From Thamnaconus septentrionalis (lineage: Eukaryota; Chordata; Actinopteri; Tetraodontiformes; Monacanthidae): DNA of 64,000 bases. Shown one piece after another: positions 36,285 through 46,904 of this stretch. The stretch covers positions 20,792,361 through 20,856,360 of the forward strand of contig CM020501.1 in assembly GCA_009823395.1 (NCBI GenBank), written 5' to 3'. Each line of letters begins with the position of its first letter. The first letter of the stretch is position 1. The notes below the pieces were generated by a model. The model did not search any database and was not told where the DNA came from. It saw only the letters and a program-made list of their open reading frames with translations. The translations under genes were made by a program, and so were the position numbers.

Positions 36285-38265
36285 CAGCAGAAAACCTCCT
36301 CGGCTCCGGTGAGTCGGGAGTCGCGTCTCGCGGTCGTTTTGAGCATCGACTTTATCGGATCACATGCTCAGTGGTTCTCTGCCTGGATTTCCTGAGGTTG
36401 CTTTAAATATTTATCAGTCGTCATTTGCAGCACCTCCCCCCCTCCCTCCCTGCCCCACACTCTCCCCAACATGTGTTGTTTACATTGCTTTAAGTTTGAA
36501 GTTCGACTTCCTTTAAATCACATACAGACTCTGTCCATACAGTTATGACCATTTTTTTTTGTTTTGTTTTTTCCTGTTCCCTCAAAAATACCAATTCTGA
36601 AATTTTCGCTAATTGTCCTCAAATTATGCTCTCTGCCAGTGTAACACCTTTAACTGCTTGAATATACAGTAAATCTGTGCAAATACTGACACCAGCAAAA
36701 AAAAGTAGCATATTTAGCCTTCTGTTTGCAGCCCGCCGCTAAAAAAAAAAGCTGGGGTTTTAGCCTTGAGCGAAAATTTGTTGGAACTTCCATGTAAGAA
36801 AAATACATAACAAAGAAAAAACAAGGTGGAGCCAACACCAGGCTGAGGGTGTGGTCACTTCGTATCGTGCCCTTTGTGACATCACAAAGGAGGTGGTTTC
36901 CTGGATTTCGATTTCCTTGTACGAAGAAGTCTCACCCTCTGTCTCTCTCTCTCTCAGGTACTTTATGAAGGAGTGGTCTGTTCCGGTCCGTCAGCCGATC
37001 AGAGTCTCCGGCAGTGCCGGTCTCCACTCCCTCTAATTGGACTGATGAGGGAACGTTTGACCGACGGGCAGCTGAGAGTTGCAGACTCTGACGAATTGTC
37101 CAAGGACGGAAAGACGGAAGGACAGATAGATGGACGGAGGGACGCTGGCACGTGCAAAAAAAAAAAAACACGTGGCTTTTGATAAACCCTGCAGAGTTTC
37201 ATAAATGTGATGAAAGAGGAAAGAAAGGAAAAAAAAGAGACAGACTTTTAAAAGCCGATGCACTGGTCGATTTGTACAACTGTTGTTTGCTGCCGTTTCT
37301 TTGGTTTCCCTTCCAGTCAGTCAGTCAGTCAGTCAGTCAGGACAGGGAGAGGGTATGGGGGTTTCAGCCTGGACCCTCCGGACGGACGGACGGACGGACA
37401 GGCACACACTCGGAGGCGGGACGACAAACGAAGAGGCGGTCCAGGTGGTGGGAGGAGCCAGAGAGCTCTGATGGGACTGAAAGCCAGGCGGGATTCGTGC
37501 TCTCAACATCTGACCCAGACGGATTTCATTGGCCGTGTCATAGGTGGAGGTTGAAGTCGACTGATCTGATGGTCACAACAATTCAGAACTAATTGGCCAC
37601 TTAGTGAGCAAGAAGCTTCAGTTGATCCAATGGAATAATCTGAATTTAAACCTTCTGACTCAAGTTATCAAAAAAAAAAAAAGAAGCGAAACTTCACTTA
37701 TTTTCAAAATGCATTTTATCCGATGTCAACGTTCCCTTTCAACCCAGCTGCCGCGGTCGGCCGTCTTGTAGTCGGTTCTCTTGAAAAACGAGCATAGTTT
37801 GCACCGAGTTCCAGCTTTGGAAGAAAAAAAAATTGTGCAAGAAGACACCAAAGAACAATCTTCAACGTTGGGATTCGAGGATTTTTCACCACGGCTGTTT
37901 TAAAACCATCCGGCTGTTTACTGGAAGGATGTTTGGGGAACAAAAAAGAAAAGAGGAGGAGAAGTTGGAAGTCTCAGACGAGGGAAGGATGGATTCACCA
38001 GAAGCAGACGCTGTTTGTTTGGGGAATCGAAGAGTCTCGATGCACCGGATGCTTCCGGACGACCTCTCCAGTTCTTACCCACAATGCCCTGCCTCGGAGT
38101 GTGTGTGCGTGTGTCTGCCAACTGTCTCTCATCTCTCTACCTGTCATTTTTGTTTGTTGAAAAGCCCGGGTGTATTTTTGGCTCATTCTGTTTCTCAGAA
38201 TCCTCAAACTGACTCAGCATTTTCAGTAAAAAAAAGAAAAAAAAAGGAAGAAGAATTCAAATAAA
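36285..38265 (+). other. SOCS7 3' UTR region, possibly with one intron
   Basis: No coding exon follows the stop at 36284. A good donor (GTGAGT at 36309) and an acceptor after a CT-rich run (AG before 36959) would remove about 650 bp from the 3' UTR. Tetranucleotide tracts (CAGT)n and (GGAC)n lie at 37314-37341 and 37379-37398. A canonical AATAAA is at 38260-38265. Extent and splicing are inferred. Confidence 0.45.
38260..38265 (+). terminator. Candidate SOCS7 polyadenylation signal AATAAA
   Basis: Canonical hexamer about 2 kb past the SOCS7 stop. It is followed by a GT/T-rich stretch, as expected downstream of a cleavage site. Confidence 0.4.
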
Positions 38266-39725
38266 AATCAGTGTCATCCCCTTCTTTCAAGTTGAAAACT
38301 GCAATATATGTTTGTTTTTTTACCAAGAAAAACCCCTCTCACATCATTCAGGACAAGAATTGCCAGGGAAAAAAAGGAGTTTAAAAAAGAATAATGATAT
38401 ATTTTTTAATATGATTGAAGGAGAAGTTCTTGTTTCTAACATGTTCTTCATCCACGGCAACGTTTTGTTCACTAACCTGATGTGAAAAATAACTCCTACC
38501 TCAAAAAATTGGATGAGTCGGCACAGCTGGGAAAAAAAAAAAAAAAAACGTATTAACTAGCTGGCCTGAATTAATTGGCCCCAAATAGACATTTGAATAT
38601 TTTTCGATTAAATGTGTTTGATTATTTTACAAAAATCCACCATTCAAATCAAAGACAGAGCACCTTAAGGATGTTGAATGACCTTCTCACGCAACTGACT
38701 GCTGATGTGAAGTCGTTTCAAAGCCAAAAACAAAATTGCTGCGTGGGAAGCGCCGCCGTTCTCGGTGCAGTTAAACTGTGTCACAAGCAGTAATGCGAGC
38801 GCCGAGATACTTTAAACTGCAGAACAACTTTGCATTTCTGCAGCGTTATGAGTAGGAATATACAATTATGGAGCGATGAATTATGGATTCACATATTACT
38901 CCGTGAAAGATGCTTCCCAGTAGCTGCTGGATGGTTCTTAAAAGTGTTTTTGTTGTTGTTGTTGTTGGTGGTGGTGGTGTTGGTGTTTTTTTTGTTTTCA
39001 GCGTCAACGATTCACTTTGAAAATGTTGGAAGGCTTAAAAAAACAACTCTGCGGCTCACGCTTGCCAACCGCGGGAAAATGTGCAAGAAAAATGAGAAAA
39101 ACAGTGAGATATGGCAGTTAAATTATGCAGCTCTTCCCTTTGCGAGGCTCTCGGCAGAGGTGCCTGGGGAGAAGGTGATAGACAGCAGCTGCAGCCTCCA
39201 CCACCGCTGAAAAGAGGGAGGAAGCGCTTTGGCTAAAAGCAGGGCTAGCTTTTTTTCCCTTTTTTTTTTGAAGCACTTTTTGATTAATAAATAAATAAAT
39301 AAATAAATAAATAGAATAAACCCCTGGCAGTGGTGCGGCGAGGAGGAAGAAACAGAGCCGGATGGATGCGAATGGGGTCAAGTGCTCTCTTTAAGAAAGG
39401 CTGATGTGAAAAAAGGGCTGCGTGCAATGTGGATGTTAAAAGGAGGCAGCGGCCAGGCGGCCAATGGGGAGGAGGAGGAGCCGCTCGTGGTGGCCGCGGG
39501 CCAGTTCAGGGACGCTGCTTATGGACGGGACAAACCGGAGGGTGAAAGGTCACGAGTGGCCGATCTGGAACTGTCCCTGTCTGTCTGCCTGTCCGTCTGT
39601 CTGTCTGTCTGTCTCCTTACCAGGGCAGAGAAGCAGCAAGTTTTAAATGTTGAAGTCTCAGCTGAGTCCAGATCAGCATGTTTGAATAATTCATGCACAG
39701 CAGAGCAAGAAAACACTAAGTTGAA

Positions 39726-39726
<1 letters not shown>

Positions 39727-39757
<31 letters not shown>

Positions 39758-39764
39758 TATAATA

Positions 39765-39803
<39 letters not shown>
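39727..39803. repeat. Palindromic (AAT)n-(ATT)n microsatellite
   Basis: Repeated AAT units switch to ATT units around 39760, so the two halves are reverse complements and the tract can fold into a hairpin. Confidence 0.9.
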
Positions 39804-39805
<2 letters not shown>

Positions 39806-40069
39806 AGCTCACCTCCCATGAAAGTATCCTAAACGTGTTAGTATTATTTTATATATCCACCTGTAAAAAAGGAGCCTCTCTCGCAAGAGAGGCGTCTTTT
39901 TGAAGAAAACTAATTATATTGATAAGTGATTGGTTGAAGTCTCAGTTGATTAAGTGGACCTATCCTATCTGTGAGTATCGGTGTTTAGCAAAGCTCTTGA
40001 ACTCTTGTTGAAATCACTCAGTACTTTTTCTCTGTCCTGCTCTTTATTGTTCTTTGCTGCAAAAAGTAC

Positions 40070-40071
<2 letters not shown>

Positions 40072-40118
<47 letters not shown>
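40072..40118. repeat. (AC)n microsatellite upstream of the SP2 promoter
   Basis: Pure AC over about 47 bp, ending about 140 bp before the first inverted CCAAT box of the SP2 upstream region. Confidence 0.95.
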
Positions 40119-40119
<1 letters not shown>

Positions 40120-40139
40120 GCTATGTGTTGCCACTTAGC

Positions 40140-40574
40140 GGTCTGCCGCTCCTGGATACGCAGCGCACGGGGACGATTTAAACGCGTCTCGCTCGCGCAG
40201 CCCATTGATCAGCCGGCTTGTCAGTCTCGTTTGGAGCGAACGGCCCCGGGACGCTCGCATTGGCCGCCGGGGACGTCAGTGAAGCGCTGGTCCTGCTCTA
40301 ATAGGGCCCGATCTCGTCAGAGGTCCTTCTCCGAGGTCCCGCCCCGCGAGAGCGCGGCCTCGACACGCCATTGGCGGAGAAGCGCCTCATCAGCGGACAC
40401 ACAGGAGCACCCTACTCCGGTTGGCCGGCTGGACTGTCAATCACCAGAGCGCCCTGCGGCGATTGGCCGCCGCAACCGCCGCTCAGCGGCCCATTGTCCG
40501 TCGATTGGTGCAGCAGCGCGGGCGGATGCCTCCACGGGCTCGGTGTTGAAGGCTCACGGAGAGCGAATGTCGTC
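40140..40574 (+). promoter_or_regulatory. SP2 promoter with four inverted CCAAT boxes
   Basis: This GC-rich stretch before the SP2 start codon has ATTGG at 40259-40263, 40370-40374, 40462-40466 and 40504-40508. Three of the four have the extended context GATTGG or CATTGG typical of NF-Y sites. There is no TATA box in view. CpG density is high and continues into intron 1 (to about 41100). The transcription start is not determined. Confidence 0.6.
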
Positions 40575-41212
40575 ATGAGCGGTGGGTAGGAATTAAAACA
40601 TTGGTGTTTATATTACATTCTACTTCGTAAATCGTCGCGTTTGTATCGAACGTTGGAAGCACCGAACATTCGGCGGCGCGGAGGCGACCGTGTTAGTCGG
40701 GCTCGGGGCGGCCGCGCGGCCCCATAAACGAGCAATGCATTTCCGGAAAGGGCTGCCTTTTACTGTAACGTTATCAAAGAGAGTTTGGCTTTGCTAGCTA
40801 CGGGGCTGCTAGCCGTAGTGGGAGCTTTGTGGCTCAGCCGTCCTTCCCCCTTATCCCTGTGTGTCTGTTTGTATGGGTTTCTTCTTTTTATTTGTGGCCG
40901 TGCATTTATTCCGTTGCAACAGCTCGGGGTCTTTTCACAAAGCCGTTGGGAAGGTGCAGGTAACGGCGCCTTCGTTGTGTGTGGTTTTTCCCCTCCATGG
41001 TTAAACGGAGCAGCCAGCCAGCTCGAGCTAACTGCTAGCCGCTCCTCTGGACTCCCAGTGGCTCCGTCAGTCTCCGGGCTACTCCGCCAGTTTGCTGACG
41101 CTCACTCGGCGGTCTTCCTCCGCCAAACAAACCACCGGAGTGTGTTTGATGGCGGTTCTTTGAGAGCTGAAGGCAGTCTATGTTAAAACCAAGTGGTTGT
41201 GTGCGTGTGTGG

Positions 41213-41244
<32 letters not shown>

Positions 41245-41576
41245 ATGTGCACCGGAAGCGCAGTGTTAATGCAAGTGATTCTCCAGTCTCCCTCCACGTC
41301 GGAATGGATTTAATACACAAGTGCCAGCGACTGAGCCCTTTGGAAAAATCCACATGTGAGAGTAATTTATTTATTTATCTTTCCTCCCCTAGGTTCGTTA
41401 AGGCGTTTATGCACCATAATCCAAGATTACAGACACGCACACACATACACACGCGCGCAATGTTTTCACTTGTCAGGCGCGCAGCTGCAGATGGGGAACT
41501 AGTTCCTGTTTGGTCTGCTGTTTAGCAATCACAACACACTTTTATTATGTGCCCGTGCAAAAGTTGAAGTTGTACT

Positions 41577-41645
<69 letters not shown>

Positions 41646-44600
41646 CGTGTGGCAGAGTCAGACCTTTCAGCCCCATGTGGAAAATGTTTAATTTAATCGG
41701 TCCAGTTCTTCACGGCAGCGAGTTTTTTCCTACCTCCTTGTTTTCCAATTTTTCCAATAATCAGAATCTCAACTGGAGTTGCAACGTCACATTAACCAGA
41801 ACCAGAACACAGCTTACTGGCTGCTCAATGTCTGAACTACAGTTCTTGTCATTTCGCTGGACAGTGCATGCAGAAAGTATTGAGTTGATATTTTTGGCAG
41901 CTTCATTGGAAAATAATAAATCTACACTGTACACAGTGAACACAGATTTTTTTTTTTTTTTTTTGCAGAATCTTTTTCAAAGAAAAAAAAAAAGGAACTG
42001 ACAGATTGGCATAAGTCTTCAGAGTTGGTTTATTGCGTTGTCACAGTTTACAAACTCAAGCTTTTGGGATGTGACTGAAGGAGCTTTCGAACAGTGAGAT
42101 TGTGTGATTGCCTGCCACTCCTCTCGTTGCAAACTGCCTTAAGCTCAAACCAGTGTGGGAAAGGGAAAAATCACTCAACGGTCTTTGAGAGATGTTCTCC
42201 TCCGGGTCACTCCAGGTCACATTCCCAGAGTTGCCGCTCAGCGCTCAGACTCGTTGTCATGTTGCAAGGTGAACTTTCGGCCCAGCCTGACGTCCTGAGG
42301 CGTCGCTGAATAGATTTTTATGAAGCATCCTCTGTACTTTGCTCCAGTCGGCTGTCAGCCATGCAGCTGGTGGGGCTTTTCTGTGAGGGGGGGGGGGGAC
42401 TGCAAGCTTTTCCGGGTTTCCTTTAGTCATAATATAGAATTGAGGTCAAGTCGTTCACAATCTTGGCCTCATCTGACCATAGAGAGTCTTGATTCCATCT
42501 GGTGGCTTTTTTCCTGCCTTTTGCACTAAGGAGAGGTTTTCATCTGGTCTCTGCTATAAAGCCCAGAATCTCGGAGGTGCTGCAGTGAAGGTCGTCCTCC
42601 TGGAACTCTGTCCCGTCCCCACACAGCCTCTGAGTGACCACCAGGTTCTTGGTCACCTCTCGTACTCAGAAAGGCCTTCTCCAGAGGCTGGTTGTGCAGA
42701 ACTTCATCTTTTGGGGGAAATTCTGGAGGTCGCGATGGTCTCCTCTCCTGGGAACCTTCAGTTCTCGTACACTCCTCTAGGTCTCTGCCTGGCCTCGGTT
42801 CCTGACCCCGACCTCTGCAGGAAGTTCCCTCTTACCCCGTGGCTTGTGGCCGTCACCCACGAGGCCTTTTTAAAGAGCCGTGTTTGTGCATTTCTGTGTC
42901 ATGTCCAGTCAATTTGAAACCTCTGGGCTCTGGTCAAGAGAAGCAGCAGGCACAAGAGCAGAATTCCAATTGTTGTTGCGAAGGTTCTGAACACTTATGC
43001 CAATGTGATATTTCAATTTTTCTGTCCCAATGGGGTAACGCACACAAAAAATATTTTTTTAAGGGTTGTCGCATCCGGCTGCAATGCTGCAAAGCTGGTT
43101 TGAGTATTTGCTGCACAGCATATGAATAAATTCAGGCAGGCAAAACAACTGCTCTTTTTATTCTTTTGGTTTTATATTTCCTGAACAGTCGAATGTTATT
43201 ATATTGAATTTGTGCTTGTTTGAGTGAGCGGAGCTGTGATGATTTTCCTCCTGCCTCGGTTCTCTGTGGTGCTCATCACATGGTCACGAGTCACCTTCTG
43301 TCTGATTTTTTTTTTTTGTTCGCCAGCCCAGCTGACTCCTCCAACACGCGGCACGTCTCAGGCTGTTTTACACATTAATGATGGCTGCCAGATGTTGGGT
43401 TCACTCGGGTGGTGATACCCACCAAACACGGCTGGTGCGATGAAAGCTGCTTCTGAAATATCAGCAGAAGCAAACTGTCGGCCTTAAGCCTCCATTTTTT
43501 CCTTGCCTTTTTTTTTTTTTTTTTAATGAACGGAATTGATCTGGGGATGATAATCCCGCGCTTAATCCGACACACAAGCTGTGCTTGAACGGCGGCTGTA
43601 GCAGCCAGCAGAGGGCGCTGCTCTGTTTGCGTCTGTTCATTCATGTGTTTAACAGTATTGACCGTTGACCTGTTTTGACCCGGTGTCCAGTCATTTGCTC
43701 TGGGCAGGATGCCCTGAACCCAACCAGGAATATAATAAACTCATTGAATTCAGCCTTCTTTTCCCCTCTCATGCCATTATTTTTATTACAGTTGTGCATC
43801 TTTCTGCTGAGAGTAGCTGAATTCTTGCCAACAGCTTCATTTTTGTTTGTCCACTGCTCAAAAAAAAAAGAAAAAATGCAGTACTGCACGCGGCTTGGCA
43901 CGGAACGCAAAGTCTTACTGTACTTGCTTCATTGACAAGAGGCTTCTCTCGGTCTGAAAGCTGCACTGGATTAAAAACACAATGTTATATAATGACAGGA
44001 GCAGCGGTTGATGTGTTTAAACTGGAGTGTAGATTTAAAGGAGCATACTGGTGTTGAACAGTTGTGTTCTCTGAGGAATACTGGCATGAAATCAACTTGA
44101 AAAGGTGGAATTAATTTATTATTATGATTGTTATTATTATTTTTATTATTATGATTATCCCCACTATAGTTTTGATGGCCATCAGGCTGATCATTGAACA
44201 CAATGCATTCAGCATAAGAGTTTTCACTGGACAAAAGAAGGGAAGACCTCCCTAATGTTGTGAGTCTGGAAGTTTGGTTGTTGTGACTTGAGCCTGGAAG
44301 AGCAGCAGACATGTGACTTTTAGCCTAATTTGGCTCAGATGATTTATCGTCATGCCTATGAAAGTGCCGATTTTTATCTGGGCAGTTTAGCAACCGTGTA
44401 AGGAACACTTGATTATTATTTTTTAATGACTCACTAGCAGTTTTTTTTAGCAGGACATATCAACTATAAATCCTGATTCGCGAAAATGTTGCTTAGTTGT
44501 GAGGAAGTCTGACTGACTGCGAGCGTGACGGGCAGATTTCTCATCCAGTCAGCCTCCGGTGTGTTCACAGTGGTCCTGCCCCCTGCTCAACCCTTATAAC

Positions 44601-46836
44601 AGACACACCTCGATGTATCCCAGCGGTTTGTGAAACACTCGGCCGCCTCCCAGACATGTTTTGCGTGAACGTGCTCTGCCGCTTTTGACTTCTGATGACC
44701 CTTCCTCCTCCTCCTGCGCCTCCACAGAACAACAGACCAGTATGGCCACCACAGTCGCTGTCAGTCCCAGTGAATACCTCCAGCCCTCCACCGCCTCCAC
44801 ACAAGTGAGTAGGAACGTCAAGCAGGTTTTTGTTTCTCTCTCGGGGGAACCCTTCGAGCCTGTCGTCACAGTCTTGCAACCAAAGACGAGCTACACTAAA
44901 AAATTCTGACAGTCTTGGAAATTCTACAATGGTTTTGGGTCGATCATCTCACAGTGCGTTACCAATATATACAAAAATATCAGTAACCTCCACGCTATTG
45001 GTTATAGGTTAAATGCGTAATATTTGGAGTTTGAAAGGAAACCGCGACATCAAGTGGTTACATTTTAGATTGTGGCACTCTTTCGCTCCCCCTCCCCCTC
45101 CCGAGCTTGACAGTGAACTACGGGGACCTGCGCACACAAACCTTGATACCTCGTCCACCTTCTTCTTCGTTGGTTTATTTGAGGACACGAGCTTTCACCC
45201 TTAATACGAAATGCGCTGTGAGGTGGACTACATTGTCCACACCAGGCTTCCTTAGAAATATGGCACCACAAAATGGCAGCTATCTGGGAGCAAGACCCTT
45301 GCTATATGTATATTCCTATGTATATAGATGAGAACTGTTCTATGGGTTGGAAAAAATAAAATTATATTTATTGTACTGCAAGTAAACCCTTGCATTAATG
45401 TTTCTATGGCCAGTATATTAAGCTCTTACCAATATAAACATGAAAAAATCTTTATCGCTAGTAGCATCAGTGTTAATTTCTAGTAGAAGCGAGCAGCTGT
45501 GTAGCTTCAAATGTCTCTGCAGAACAGACAGGCTGAGCCCAGAATCTTCTTCTCTGCTTTGATTTTTCCCGCCACAGGACGCCCAGCCCTCCCCTCTGGC
45601 CCTCCTGGCCGCCACCTGCAGTAAGATCGGCCCCCCAGCCGCTCAGGTTCCTGCCGCCTCCCCTCCGGCGCAGCCGCAGCCCCGCAGGCTCCTCCCCATC
45701 AAGCCGGCACCCATCGCCCCGGCGCCGCCCAAGAACCTGGGCTTCCTGTCGGCCAAGGGCAATGTGATCCAGCTGCCGGCCGGCCTGGGCTCCGCCCCCG
45801 CCGGGACCGGCCCCATCGTTCTCACCATCCAACAGAGCCCCGGCCGTGCCAGCACGCCGGTGCCCGCTGCCAACATCCAGTACCAGGTGGTGCCACAGAT
45901 CCAGGGCACCCAGACCATCCAGGTGGTGCCGCAGGCCGGCCAGATCCAGCTCATCCCGGGCACCAACCACGCCTTCATCACCGCCGCGCCCATGGCCGTG
46001 CCGGCGCCGGCTGCCGCAACCACCGCCGTCACGCCGCAGAAGCCCGTCGCCGTCAAGCCATCGCCCAAGTCTCGCAAGACCAACAACATCGCCGCCGCCA
46101 GCGTGGTGCAGCTGCCCGGCGGGCTGACGCTGCCGCTCAACGTGGCGACCGGCGAGGTGGGCGGCGCTCAGATCATCACGGAGGCGGCCGCCGCTCCCTC
46201 CATGCCGGGGAAGGGGAAGCGAGGCCGGAAGAAGAAGGTTGTGCTGGCGGCCCCTGCTCCCGCTGCACCGCCTGCCCCGCCACAGCCCGCCTCGCCACCA
46301 CCGCCGCCAGACCAGATGGAGACCATCCTGATCGAGGCCGGAGACAACATCATCCAGGTTCTCAGTCCGCTTCTCCATCTTGATACTCACCTGGTCCCCC
46401 ATTCTGGGTTTTCTCAGAATTCAAATCACCTTCACCATTATCTTCATTTTTTTTTTAAAAAAAGGTTAAGAACAACATCCTTCCTTTATACAGGGCTGAA
46501 AAAATGTTTTTGGACACCTCATGCAAGTGCAGTGTATTTCAGTGCAGGCACATTTAGCCAACTGCTGCACTGTTTGGTCCAGGTCTGGATTGGATGTTTC
46601 AGCAGGACGACATCCCAACACATCCAGAGTACTACAAGAATGCTAAGAATTTTGTTTTATTATTTTGTCTTATTCACCATAAACAACATTTTTTTTGTTT
46701 GCGGTCTCTGATGTGTATCAAAAAATTCATTTGCAAACATTTCATGACAATAATTGGGATTGAGTAAAATATTAAGGGTGTCCAAAAAGTTTTTTCTGCA
46801 ATTAAATTTATTTTCATATATATCTATGTATGTATT

Positions 46837-46904
<68 letters not shown>

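Larger units (their letters stand above)
38280..40140. other. Intergenic region between SOCS7 and SP2
   Basis: No convincing exon. It contains homopolymer runs, a CTGT tetranucleotide tract at about 39573-39616, an AAT/ATT palindromic microsatellite (39727-39803) and an AC tract (40072-40118). The right edge passes into the GC-rich SP2 promoter. Confidence 0.55.
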
